From: Nemertoderma westbladi
Lineage: Eukaryota > Xenacoelomorpha > Nemertodermatida > Nemertodermatidae
DNA: 26,310 nt
Direction of reading: 5' to 3'
NCBI GenBank assembly: GCA_032718475.1
Contig: JAUCBJ010000514.1
Coordinates: 1-26,310 of the forward strand
The translations under genes were made by a program, and so were the position numbers. Each line of letters begins with the position of its first letter. The stretch's first letter is position 1. The notes under the pieces are model-generated. The model searched no databases. It saw only the letters and a program-made list of their open reading frames with translations, and was not told where the DNA came from. Shown here one piece after another: positions 16,634 through 25,739 of this stretch.

Positions 16634-16792
16634 CATTATTCAATTTTGTATAAAACAAGTGATGTGGTTGGAGAAACCTGCTAGGGGTTGCTACAAGCAG
16701 CAACCAATCACGTTACTCCTGTTTGCTGTTTAACACAGCGTCAATGAGAATGGAATATTGCTAACTTCAAAAAGTTCAGGTTACCACTATTC
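16634..16792 (+). repeat. Left arm of 4.3-kb inverted repeat
   Basis: Pairs with the reverse complement of 20963-21118. Shared blocks include TTTTGTATAAAACAAGT, ATGTGGTTGGAGAAA, GTCAATGAGAATGGAATA and AAAAAGTTCAGGTTA. I judge roughly 80-85 percent similarity by eye. Either two oppositely oriented copies of one dispersed repeat or arms of a foldback element opened by the hAT insertion. Confidence 0.65.
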
Positions 16793-17133
16793 CAAAGTAA
16801 TCAGATATTACAGTAATTAAGACTAGCTATATTATCTATAGCAGGGGCGGATCCAAGGGGGGGCACGGGGGGGCACATGCCCCCCCGGCAATTTTTGAAC
16901 TATGACTGTAAGCACTAACGTACCGAGGGTGGTGGCCATGTGGCCATAGCCACCCCCTGAGAAAATGAGAAAGCATACTGAGAAACCCCTTCCATTTGAA
17001 GTGAAAAAATATAATAATAAAAATATTAAGGATCCACATTCCAAATTTTCTGAAACAAAGGCATTTTTCTAAACTGAAATCTGGGAAAATGTAACCTGGC
17101 TGGCTAATAGCTAGGGCGAAGATCCTTGGGGAT

Positions 17134-17147
17134 GGGGGGGGGGGGGG
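17134..17147 (+). repeat. Poly-G tract
   Basis: Fourteen consecutive G; one of several G or C homopolymers in 17.1-24.6 kb. Confidence 0.9.
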
Positions 17148-17858
17148 TAATATGAAAATGTCCCTTGGTAGTATTATATCAGTTGTGGCCATCTGGCTGG
17201 CCACAAATGGGAAATACATTGCTCTCTTCTAGTGAGAAGTAATTGATTCTAGTCACAACTAATTATGTCATAGGGAGTACAGGAGTCAGTGGGCTCTGCT
17301 ATTTGCTGTATATTAGCTTGGGGTGCCTTGTATTCCGACAGCGACAGACCACTAACAAAGTGAAGGTATATAATAGCAGTGTAATGGCTCTTACTGTAGC
17401 TTAGGCCGCCCCAGCATGTAAAACCAATTATCTGCTGTGGAATGGAATTCCCCGAAATTTACTAAAGTCTTCCCAAGAAACTAGACAGCCAACTAACCCA
17501 CACACATGAGGGCGTGGCCTCCTCGTACTGGGCTGGCCGGGTCACAAGGAACTCAACTATGCAGGTAGTAAGTAATGTGTACTGCAGTCAGACAGGTTTA
17601 ATGCCATGAGTAATCAGAAGATAGCTCGAAGCTGATTGGTCAACAGGTCAAGGAACTTAACAACAAATGGTGCTATACAGCTCTAATATAAATTTAGGCC
17701 AATATAATATTATGCAAGGGTGCTGTATCATTACTACAGTAGTACTGTAGTATTCCCAATTGTGTGTGTGTAAATTATAAACTACAGTTTGCAGTCAAAC
17801 AGTTTTATTGCACATATCTGCATTGCATGCTGTGGTACGGCACTGCTGTTACTGTGTT
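17148..17858. other. hAT interior without recognisable gene
   Basis: No coding frame I can support on either strand. Confidence 0.4.
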
Positions 17859-17967
17859 ATGGATGCATCAAATCCAGCGAAAAGAGGAAAGTAACTGATT
17901 TCTATTCACCTGCATCTGAAATAGATATTGTTGAAGATGTGGACCTGGAGTTATTAATTCTAATCTG
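17859..17967 (+). pseudogene. Possible hAT transposase N-terminus relic
   Basis: ATG at 17859 begins MDASNPAKRGK and stops. With a one-base shift the next stretch reads KRKVTDFYSPASEIDIVED, resembling the start of TTF-zinc-finger hAT transposases, which often begin with a short basic then DF(F/Y) motif. A stop follows within 30 codons. Downstream, 18313-18540 is stop-free (SSSDIRSYIDSTHVN...) but not recognised; it might be a later exon relic. Confidence 0.3.
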
Positions 17968-18133
17968 AACACAATCAGGGAAGATATTCAGTATCGACCA
18001 CCTCACCCAGCGCCACCCTTGGTAAGAGAAAGGGTTTCATCATTCCAGATATTGGGCTAGTCAAAACTTTGTCTTATCCGAGAAGTTAGCCGTACTTGAT
18101 ACACCACACCATGGGTATTTGTATTGCGTGCAG

Positions 18134-18157
18134 CCCCCCCCCCCCCCCCCCCCCCCC
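18134..18157 (+). repeat. Poly-C tract
   Basis: Twenty-four consecutive C in the written sequence; length is assembly-sensitive. Confidence 0.85.
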
Positions 18158-18664
18158 TCTCCTACCCTATCCGGCTTTATAATATTCCAATTTTTTTGCA
18201 ATACAGTAATATAAGCCTACATTTGTTTTATTGTCTTTATTGTTATTGTCTTTAGTGTTTAAATAGATAATAATAATAAATATTCAATTGAAATAAAAGA
18301 AAACAATAATAATGTTCAAAGATATACTATCATTTTTCTACTGAGCCACTAGTTGTACCACCATCTGCTTCTCCTGATCCGACCGAAACAGGAACCTTAG
18401 CTTCCTCTAGTGACATCCGCTCTTACATTGACAGCACCCATGTCAACGACCATGATAAATATAATGCAATGTGCAGAATTTACGACCAAACCAGTAACTT
18501 CCAGTACTGTACCCGAAGTAAAAATATGGGAGTGTCGTAGTGTCCAACATTCATTACGTCACCAGTAGTGGCTCTCACTGTGCACTGTACAACGGTCTGA
18601 GCTACTCCTGTTGTACTCAAGGATTTTAGATGCTGCCTTCTGTCGCTATTGTGTGTTGTTCACA

Positions 18665-19449
18665 CAGGACCAGATAGGGAGGGGGGGGGGCGTATTAACG
18701 GCGGGACTTTTGGGGCTGCAGCCCCAAAATTATGTGATGGTTTGCCCCCCCCCCCCCCCCCCCCCAGAAAATTTGAAATAAATATTTTTGGACCCACGTC
18801 AAAACTAAAACATACAAGGAATATCGTACAAGGAAACATGAATACAAGGAAAAAATGTGAGAAATATTATGAAATCCAGAGAACTGGCCGATATTTATTG
18901 AGGCTTATGAAATTACCTTTCATATAAATCAAAAATTGCAAAAAACGGTTAAGAAATGGAGGAGGAGTAATATTTTTCGCGTGAAAAAATGTCATTCAGA
19001 GATAATTGCCTGAAGTTCAAACCTTCCCGCGCAAAATTGCCTGGTCTGGTTGGTTAATAGAGTCTGACAGGAAAGAAGCATACCACCGAGCAAAACTTAT
19101 ATTCACGGGGGTTTTCGGGGTCGCTGATTTCATTTCCGAAGGCAGTTTTAATATTTGATGGAATCTAGTCTGTCCGTCGGTCGGTTATCTGTCTGTCTTA
19201 CATTTTGACATTCACATTGCCAGACAGATATTCCACGATAATTCGAGAACTAAAAAAAAGATATCTCTCTAAGCAGTTTTTAGATTTGAAACCCCCATTA
19301 AATGCTGCTCTAGATGCAATAAAAAACAATTCTAAAATTTGTGATCATTATATGCGAACACCCCCCCCCCCCCCCCCCCCCCCCTAAAAATTTATCGGGG
19401 CCCCAAATTTATATTAGCCCCGTCCCCGATATAGCTTAATCCGGCCCTG
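18665..19449 (+). mobile_element. Possible nested hAT-type miniature element
   Basis: The right end CCGGCCCTG (19441-19449), read in reverse as CAGGGCCGGATTAAGC, is a typical hAT-like terminus. The left end CAGGACCAGAT (18665-18675) matches it imperfectly. Both ends have a run of G, then a GGGGC...GCCCC palindrome (GGGGCTGCAGCCCC near 18713, GGGGCCCC near 19398), then a long poly-C. No target duplication was found, so confidence is low. Confidence 0.35.
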
Positions 19450-19454
19450 GGGGA

Positions 19455-19772
19455 GGGGGGGGGGGGGGGGAAACTGTACGCAATAAAAATTCATCCGTCT
19501 CCATGGGAAATTGGACGCAAATAATAGCTGATTAGGCCTACCTCAAAAATAAAATAAAAGTTCATCCCTCTCCATGGGAAATTGGACGCAAATAATAGCT
19601 GATTAGCTGAATAGCTGTAACCTGTTATATTGTGTTTAGTTTATTGTTTTGGTTAAAATAACGTACCAATGTAACCTGCTCCTTACCCTAAATTAAGAAT
19701 TTAACATTGAGGCGGGATATTAATTCGCCAAGGCGGGTTTCGCGTCCAGTCCCCCCCCCCCCCCCCCCCCCC
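19455..19772 (-). mobile_element. Foldback element M1, copy with internal duplication
   Basis: Reverse-complement relative of 22884-23099. Core ends are ACTGTACGCAA (19473-19483) and CGCGTCCAGT (19741-19750), bounded outside by poly-G (19455-19470) and poly-C (19751-19772). A block beginning CCATGGGAAATTGGACGCAA occurs twice with a 71-bp period (19501 and 19572). It shares TGGCGAATTAATATCCCGCCT with the other copy when reversed. Confidence 0.65.
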
Positions 19773-19874
19773 TTTCACCACCGGACAAGTCAACTTATAT
19801 GGAGCATATTTTTGGAATTTTGCTCGCCCCTGATTTATGCCCCCCCGGCTCGGTGGCCTCTGGATCCGCCCCTG

Positions 19875-20361
19875 TATAGATTAGCTATATGACTAGCTAA
19901 TTAAGACTAACTATTAAGAAGTTGATATTACTAGTGTTAGTCAGTTAGTATTCGAGTAAGCCATAGAATATTATATGGTACAATAGGCCTACCACTGTAC
20001 CAGACATAATATATGCGAGGAAAAAAAACCGTATGTACTGTACAGTCCCCAAGCCCAGTCAGTAAGTGGATTAGTTTAATTCCAATGATGTAAACTGTTA
20101 ATTAAATATTTATAGTTAAGTCTGGTTTAGTAATAAACATACTGTACTTATACAATATCTCATTGAAGTACTTGCCATGTAGTAATATTCAATGTGGGCA
20201 AAATACAGGTCTCACATCAGTTCATCACCCCGAAACTCATGTTGCGTTTTATTCACACAACTTTTATGATACCAACCACTTCGTGCAAACAGGGTGTAAA
20301 TGCAACGCCGTAACGCCGACAACCATTATTAAAGCTAATTAATGATATTTATTAATTGAGG
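19875..20361. other. AT-rich stretch right of hAT
   Basis: No gene seen. The first 45 bases repeat GACTAGCTA/GATTAGCTATAT words also present left of the hAT element. Confidence 0.4.
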
Positions 20362-20465
20362 GAATGGAACAGGTTACACTGGAAGGTTAGTCTAACCAAA
20401 ACAATAAACGAGAGTTACGATCTCAGGCAGTCAGGTTACATTTTCATATTTGCTGTTGTTGGGCA
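20362..20465 (+). repeat. Degenerate fragment of foldback element M1
   Basis: Contains GGAACAGGTTACA, CTAACCAAAACAATAAAC and a second CAGGTTACA in the order seen in M1 (22950-23015). The ends are not preserved. Confidence 0.5.
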
Positions 20466-20492
20466 GTGGTCTGGTGGTTGCCGGTTGTCGGT

Positions 20493-20520
20493 GTAGTGTT
20501 TACATCCGTGCAAACACTAC
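20493..20520 (+). other. Short perfect hairpin
   Basis: GTAGTGTTT and AAACACTAC form a 9-bp stem around ACATCCGTGC, just beyond the stop codon of the minus-strand ORF. It could act as an RNA 3' structure for that ORF; inference only. Confidence 0.4.
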
Positions 20521-20521
20521 A

Positions 20522-20755
20522 TCATATCCATTCAATTTGGTCCAAGATCTGTCTGTAGCATTCCCGACATGCGAGTAGCAAAAAGAAGTGCTGGCAGGCT
20601 GGACAACGTGGAAATGGTTTAGTTTCGCTGGCGGTTCTCCTTTTATCAATTTTTTGTTTGTGTCTCGATAACGCAGAGGTTGTTGTGTACTTCTTATCGC
20701 ATAAATTACATTCCACTACTTTTTTAATCGTCTCAATACTGCTCCCATGTACCAT
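20522..20755 (-). CDS. Minus-strand ORF with Cys-rich zinc-finger-like motifs
   Basis: 77 codons starting MVHGSSIETIKK. It has CNLCDKKYTTTSALSRH, which fits the C2H2 finger pattern C-x2-C-x12-H including Tyr and Leu positions, but the final His is missing. It then has CPACQHFFLLLACREC, a C-x2-C-x8-C-x2-C pattern. Both could bind zinc. It lies 0.86 kb downstream, in its own direction, of another Cys-rich minus-strand ORF (21613-21984), so the two may be exons of one gene or of a transposon ORF. Family not recognised. Confidence 0.35.
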   Translation of the reverse strand: MVHGSSIETIKKVVECNLCDKKYTTTSALSRHKQKIDKRRTASETKPFPRCPACQHFFLLLACRECYRQILDQIEWI

Positions 20756-20962
20756 GTAGTGTAACTACCATGAGAAAGAATAAAGCCCATTTAAGGCTTA
20801 AAGTATTGAATTAACAAAACCTGCTAGGTATCGGCGATTAGATTATTGTTGCTTCAAATCTTAATATATCTTAATAATTTGCTTTGCTGTACCTATGTTC
20901 TGCCTGACCCCTGACTGAATGAAACAGTGTAATAGAATAGTGAATATAGATACTGAGATATG
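20756..20962. other. Stretch without recognised feature
   Basis: AT-rich, no supported ORF. Confidence 0.4.
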
Positions 20963-21118
20963 GAATAAATGTTAACCTGAACTTTTTAATGTTAGCAATA
21001 TTCCATTCTCATTGACTCTGTATTAAACAGGATTGTGATTATTGATGCTAGTAGCAGCTTTCTCCCTTTCTCCAACCACATTACTTGTTTTATACAAAAT
21101 GGAATAATGTTAACTGGA
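20963..21118 (-). repeat. Right arm of 4.3-kb inverted repeat
   Basis: Reverse complement of 16634-16792. The plus-strand ORF that begins inside it (21035-21370) has no recognisable domain and I do not call it. Confidence 0.65.
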
Positions 21119-21612
21119 AAAGCCATGATCGAAGCACCAGTCCAAATCTATCATCCAAGTAAGGGACACAATCTCACCATTAAACCACACGGGGAGCTTA
21201 GGTGCAATATGCAGCATGCAGGTAATAATATAGGACTTATAACATACCATGTAACTACACGTTCGTGGGGCCTTCGCGCAGCACGAGGCCCAGTTATGAG
21301 ATACAAATTAAAATTGTGCGACTGTATCACAAAATCAGGTTATGAGAGATTAACCCACACCACCAATTAATCAAAGAAAGGGGGAGGACAGTACGTGTTC
21401 ACCCCTTTTAATCTGCACCCCCCCCCCCCCCCCCCCTACCCACCAATACATAACCGCGACATCTACCACCCACGGAAGGGTAGCACGAACTTATTTCCAA
21501 ACGCACGTTCAATATGCAAAGCCAGGTGGTTTATAGGAATATAATCAATGCAGTACTCGTCTTCATTATAAGCCTCTTTGCGTTCGACCTGTTTTGTATT
21601 AAAATATATTTA
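21119..21612. other. Stretch with poly-C, no gene called
   Basis: Includes a poly-C of 19 bases at 21418-21436. The plus-strand frame to 21370 is open but unrecognised. Confidence 0.4.
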
Positions 21613-21984
21613 TTAAACGCAGGCTGATTTATAATAATAATACCTAGGGATGCCAGCTTCCAGACTTTCAATCTTTACTGCCGCGCAAACCCCGCAGAGG
21701 AAGTTTTGGTTTGAGAGATCAAGCACATCGGCAATTGGTGTTTCAATTTCGGTCCAGGAACTCTGACAATGGGAGCATTCAATCTTAGCTGTGGTCCATT
21801 CCCGTGGTTTCGGCTTCCTTTTCTTCGTCCCAATGACAGATTCTTCTGAAGACGTTCGATTCGCTTTCAGTTTATTGTTGGCGTTTGTGTTTTGAAGTTG
21901 TATTCGAGTGGACAGTCGCGCCGGTTTCGAGGTAACCATACCGACCTGTGATAAGCGTTGGTTTTGTTGAGTGCCGGTATTCAT
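21613..21984 (-). CDS. Minus-strand ORF with C4 zinc-binding motif
   Basis: 123 codons starting MNTGTQQNQRLSQVGM. The middle is basic (GTKKRKPKPREW), followed by ECSHCQSSWTEIE...FLCGVC: two CxxC pairs about 24 residues apart with a Trp after the first, resembling PHD-like or ribbon fingers seen in some non-LTR retrotransposon ORF1 proteins and host nuclear proteins. A donor-like CCTAG/GTATTA follows EAGIP, and the last residues YYYYKSACV come from a TAT-rich stretch, so the true exon may end there. AATAAA overlaps the stop codon on this strand. Upstream (5' side) is a GAG/GTGAGA donor-like site before the ATG. Identity unknown. Confidence 0.4.
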   Translation of the reverse strand: MNTGTQQNQRLSQVGMVTSKPARLSTRIQLQNTNANNKLKANRTSSEESVIGTKKRKPKPREWTTAKIECSHCQSSWTEIETPIADVLDLSNQNFLCGVCAAVKIESLEAGIPRYYYYKSACV

Positions 21985-22479
21985 CTTCTCTCACCTCTTC
22001 AATGTCAGATGTTGCAAATACTGATAACACGAATAACGGTATATATTTCAATACTTGTCAATAGTAATATATATAATTTAGATAACTATTTTATATCTGT
22101 ACTGTTGAGCAAACTCTACATAAATTTCAACCTGTGTATCGCCGGTAGTGCTGTTGCTGTGCAAGTGCTGAAGTGCTAGTTGCCACCGGTCACGCGGTCA
22201 GCCGGTACCGGTAGTAGGGTGGTACCATGGCCTACTACACACAGGCCATGACAAGGACTTTGCTGTGAAATTAGCGTAGGCTGACTGATGAATTATCAAA
22301 TATTATATTTTCCATGAATGCAGGGTCCATATTTAAAAGAAGATGACTAGATTTTCGTAAAGAATTTAATTGAAACAGTATTTAATAATTAATAAATTAA
22401 TTATCGCTCGAGTTCCTGCAGCTTTTATTTGTTTGTGGCTGCCTCTGGCTATGTTTGTGGCAGGAATGTTTGAAAAGCT
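21985..22479. other. Stretch without recognised gene
   Basis: Contains a cluster of ACCGGT, GGTACC and CCATGG palindromes at 22185-22232; the rest is AT-rich. Could hold the promoter of the minus-strand ORF, with no motif to prove it. Confidence 0.35.
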
Positions 22480-22543
22480 AATAAGTCGGTCAATCATGGA
22501 TGAAATGGAACCAAACTTGGTGCACATGTAGTCTATAAAAAAT
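22480..22543 (-). repeat. Dispersed repeat fragment (CCAAACTTGGTGCACATG type)
   Basis: Reverse-complement similarity to 26125-26205: both contain ACATGTGNACCAAGTTTGG followed by ...TTTCATC and ...GATTG. Repeats of this sort are common in animal genomes as element 3' ends. Confidence 0.45.
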
Positions 22544-22605
22544 TTAGAAATTCTACACACAGACAGACTTCTACAGTTCCCCGGTCTGCCGCTAGGGGGC
22601 GAATT
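22544..22605 (+). repeat. Short repeat with CTCF-like core, copy 1
   Basis: Starts TTAGAAATTCTACA and contains CTGCCGCTAGGGGGCG. CCGCTAGGGGGCG (22589-22601) fits the conserved CTCF core closely. A second, degraded copy lies at 22694-22746. Confidence 0.5.
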
Positions 22606-22693
22606 AACAGAAACGTAAAAATAGCTGTAATTATAGAACCAACGATCAGATTCATCTGAAATTTAGTAGTAGTTACCTAAGAGCATTGCTTAA

Positions 22694-22746
22694 TTAGAAA
22701 TTCTACAGAGACTTTTACAGTTCCTGTCTGCCGCTAGTGGGGAATT
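22694..22746 (+). repeat. Short repeat with CTCF-like core, copy 2
   Basis: TTAGAAATTCTACAGAG...CTGTCTGCCGCTAGTGGGG, same order as copy 1 but with the GGC end of the core lost. Confidence 0.5.
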
Positions 22747-22883
22747 GTTAGAGCTCCAGTTCAACGTGCTTAGCACGGTTTAATAAACAATAAATTAATT
22801 ATTTTATTCAATACAGTAATTATAACAGTAAAATGCAATGTATTCTATTTTTTAGTGAAATCAAGAGATAGGAGGGGGGTGGG
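22747..22883. other. AT-rich spacer
   Basis: No gene seen. Contains the short hairpin CGTGCTTAGCACG near 22768. Confidence 0.4.
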
Positions 22884-23099
22884 ACTGGACGCAAATCCCA
22901 TCTTGGCGAATTAATATCCCGCCTCAATATTAATTTCTAAATTTTGGGAAAGGAGCAGGTTACAGTGGCACGTTATTTTAACCAAAACAATAAAGTAAAC
23001 ACAATAGAACAGGTTACAGTTTTATTTTTGAGAGTAATCAGCTGTTGTTATTTGCGTCCAATTTCCCCTGGAGAGGGATGAATTTTTATTGCGTCCAGT
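22884..23099 (+). mobile_element. Foldback element M1 (216 bp, ACTGGACGCAA ends)
   Basis: 11-bp perfect terminal inverted repeats ACTGGACGCAA (22884-22894) and TTGCGTCCAGT (23089-23099), preceded by a G run. Internal GAATTAATATCCCGCCTC and CCAAAACAATAAA match the reversed copy at 19473-19750. No coding capacity, so non-autonomous. Confidence 0.7.
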
Positions 23100-23104
23100 T
23101 TGGT

Positions 23105-23710
23105 TTGGAAATTGTAAGTTCGGCCTATCTCTTTACCATAAGCTCAGTATCTTTATCTGGTGTGTTTTATTATTTTACCAATTATTTAATATGTTTGATA
23201 GAATTGAACAACACCGCCCAACACAACCAACTCTCTATCCGCCTCGAGCATCGAGAATACGAGAAACTCGATCGAAATACCTGCTTATCCCAGTAGTATC
23301 CGTCCGTAGTCACCGGACCGCTGCGGTTTACTCCCGTAGAACAGTAGAATTCCCGCAGCTTCCGACCCAATCCGACAACGAATTCGCTTCACACTTTCGC
23401 GTCACAGAGAACATAATCCAGTGCGATAACGTCTGCCCAATGTTCAACCATTTCCCCCAGGCGATCCCAGGGTCCGGGCCGCCGCTAAACCCAGATCGCA
23501 ATCCTCGTCGATTCGTCCAGTCGTCGACGTAAGTCAGTAAGTGGGACTCTTCCCACCGCACTCCAAGGTGGGTGACCGGAGTGAGGCATGAGGAACTTGG
23601 CAGTGGCCCGCATTACGATCTGACCGAGCGCCGTATTCCCAGTGTCTGAGTGTAGTAAATACCCAAATAGAATCGTACTGACAAACAAGCAATTCCGTAG
23701 TATTCCCCCG
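23105..23710 (+). repeat. Tandem unit T, copy 1
   Basis: From TTGGAAATTGTAAG to GTATTCCCCCG. Aligns almost base for base with 23835-24433. It has CATCGAG duplicated (23247-23260 area) relative to copy 2. It carries open frames on both strands (for example 23328-23561 minus), but differences between copies include several replacements, so coding is not supported. Confidence 0.8.
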
Positions 23711-23766
23711 TTGTTATTTGCATCCAATTTCCCCTGGAGAGGGATGAATTTTTATTGCGTCCAGTT
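23711..23766 (+). repeat. End fragment of foldback element M1
   Basis: TTGTTATTTGCATCCAATTTCCCCTGGAG...TTGCGTCCAGTT, matching the right end of 22884-23099, followed by poly-C. Confidence 0.65.
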
Positions 23767-24433
23767 CCCCCCCCCCCCCCCCCCCTATCTTGAAATCAAA
23801 TACCAAAAATATATTTATTATATGAACAATCTATTTGGAAATTGTAAGTTCGGCCTATCTCTTTACCATAAGCTCAGTATCTTTATCTGGTGTGTTTTTA
23901 TTATTTTACCAATTATTTAATATGTTTGATAGAATTGAACAACACCGCCCAACACAACCAACTCTCTATCCGCCTCGAGAATACGAGAAACTCGATCGAA
24001 ATACCTGCTTATCCCAGTAGTATCCGTCCGTAGTCACCGGACCGCTGCGGTTTACTCCCGTAGAACAGTAGAATTCCCGCAGCTTCCGACCCAATTCGAC
24101 AACGAATTCGCTTCACACTTTCGCGTCACAGAGAACGTAATCCAGTGCGATAACGTCTGCCCAACGTTCAACCATTTCCCCCAGGCGATTCCAGGATCCG
24201 GGCCGCCGCTAAACGCAGATCGCAATCCTCGTCGATTCGTCCAGTCGTCGACGTAAGTCAGTAAGTGGGACTCTTCCCACCGCACTCCAAGGTGGGTGAC
24301 CGGAGTGAGGCATGAGGAACTTGGCAGTGGCCCGCATTACGATCTGACCGACCGCCGTATTCCCAGTGTCTGAGTGTAGTAAATACCCAAATAGAATCGT
24401 ACTGACAAACAAGCAATTCCGTAGTTTCCCCCG
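23767..24433 (+). repeat. Tandem unit T, copy 2, with poly-C start
   Basis: Begins with 19 C, then TATCTTGAAATCAAATACC, then the common unit from 23835. It ends GTAGTTTCCCCCG. Copy 1 lacks the poly-C leader because an M1 end abuts it. Confidence 0.8.
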
Positions 24434-24587
24434 TTAATCACCTCTTGAAGCAACTCGGCTGCTCGGGTCCAGATGCATCGGACTGTCGGGAGCGTTTCAG
24501 ACAGTACTGGAGCGGCATTTGCGAATATTTCCAATGGTTTTATAATAAATAAGGGGATTCAACAGTTCAATGCTCCCACAAACCTAA
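24434..24587. other. Spacer between T copies
   Basis: Unique sequence, GC-richer in its first half. It may be the 3' continuation of the T unit, seen only once. Confidence 0.4.
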
Positions 24588-24801
24588 CCCCCCCCCTATC
24601 TTGACATCAAATACCTAACATATATTTCTTATGTGAACAGTCTATTTGGAAATTGTAAGTTCGGCCTATCTCTTTACCATAAGCTCAGTATCTTTGTCTG
24701 GTGTGTTTTTATTATTTTACCAATTATTTAATATGTTTGGTAGAATTGAACTACGGTGCGCACCACAACCAACTGTCTATCCGCCTCGTGAATACGTGCA
24801 A
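24588..24801 (+). repeat. Tandem unit T, copy 3, truncated by foldback element
   Basis: Begins with nine C, TATCTTGACATCAAATACC, and follows copy 2 to about GCCTCGTGAATACGTG, where the 938-bp foldback element begins. Confidence 0.75.
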
Positions 24802-25739
24802 CCCAGTGAAAAATGCGCATGCGTATCGCAAGTGATTTTAAAGCGTCATGCGTTTTTATTGCGGCTCAATAAATAGCGATAAAACTCTTGTGATTCGCAT
24901 GTGAATCACATGTAAAATAGGGAAGCGATTCCACGCATGCGATTCACAACTTATTTTACGCATGTGATTCCGTGCATGAAAATCGCATGGGAATCACACA
25001 TCATTTAACGCTTATTTTACGCATGTTTTACACAATGAGAATATCATGCGTTAATTCCCATGTGAATCGCATGGTTTTAATTACACTCAAGATTATTAAT
25101 TAAAATAAAGTTGCCTATCAAGAAATAAATAGTTTTAAAATATAAAATTGATGAATATGAATTATCTAATATGGCTGTCGAATTCAGTGATTATATTAAT
25201 ATATTTTATAGAATTGAAAATTATAGGGAATAGTTAAAAGTGTATCATGGTTATTCTAATCTATTTGTATTATCCTGTATATTAACAACCATTTCTAGTA
25301 TTGATTCATACAGTATGTCTAATGTTCTATGTCTAGAGAGTGTAATGTAATGTAATGTAAGGTACTGTAAGTACAGTAGGCAGATGATATGGAAGCCAAT
25401 AGTATCAAACAGTAGTGGAATAATCAACTACTGTATCATATTTTCTGTCACAAAGGTCTCAATATATTACACAAAAATCACAACCAGTAGATTTTTGTGA
25501 TATTTATGCGTCATCACGCTTGAAAGTCGCAAGTGAATCGCATGTGTGTTTTATGCGACTGAACGCAAGTTGTTGCGATATTTATGTGACTTAACGCAAG
25601 TTGTTGCGATATCTATGCGGCTTAACGCAAGTAGGTCGCTTGCGTAAAGGTCGGGCCATAACTCTTGGGAATCACATGAGATACGCCTGCGTTGCACGCT
25701 TGCGATACGCTTGCGCACTTTTCACTGGGAATGACTGAA
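24802..25739 (+). mobile_element. Foldback element M2 (938 bp, 31-bp TIRs)
   Basis: Left terminus 24802-24832 begins CCCAGTGAAAAATGCGCATG. The right terminus 25709-25739 ends CACTGGG and is its reverse complement at 29 of 31 positions. Left subterminal region (24890-25080) repeats CGCATGTGAATCAC and its reverse; right subterminal region has AACGCAAGTTGTTGCGATAT at 25562, 25593 and, partly, 25624 (31-bp period). The middle is AT-rich, without an ORF. Only AA is shared by the flanks, so no convincing target duplication. Superfamily undetermined. Confidence 0.75.

Larger units (their letters stand above)
16842..19874 (+). mobile_element. hAT-like DNA transposon, 3.0 kb, degenerate
   Basis: Perfect 14-bp terminal inverted repeats CAGGGGCGGATCCA (16842-16855) and TGGATCCGCCCCTG (19861-19874), followed inward by G/C-rich GGGGGGGCA-type sequence at both ends, as in many hAT elements. 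The flanks share TATAG (16837-16841 and 19875-19879). A clean 8-bp duplication expected of hAT is not visible, so the family call is tentative. The interior has a relic of a transposase N-terminus (17859-17967) and nested small elements. No intact transposase. Confidence 0.65.

Noticed and set aside
19205-19387. ORF ending in a run of prolines, and similar ones at 18649-18927 and 19707-19892
   Set aside because: The proline runs are translated poly-C tracts in transposon ends.
21035-21370. 111-codon plus-strand ORF
   Set aside because: Begins inside the inverted-repeat arm, has no recognisable domain, and its mirror in the left arm is not open.
23328-23561. TYVDD in a minus-strand ORF of unit T suggesting reverse transcriptase
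   Set aside because: No other RT motif lies around it, and the second copy (24052-24285) shows unconstrained changes.
23530-23640. 5S rRNA-like GGTGGGTGACCGGAGTGAGG in unit T
   Set aside because: Only about 11 bases match a 5S internal-box-like word; the rest does not fold or align as 5S rRNA or a 5S-derived SINE.
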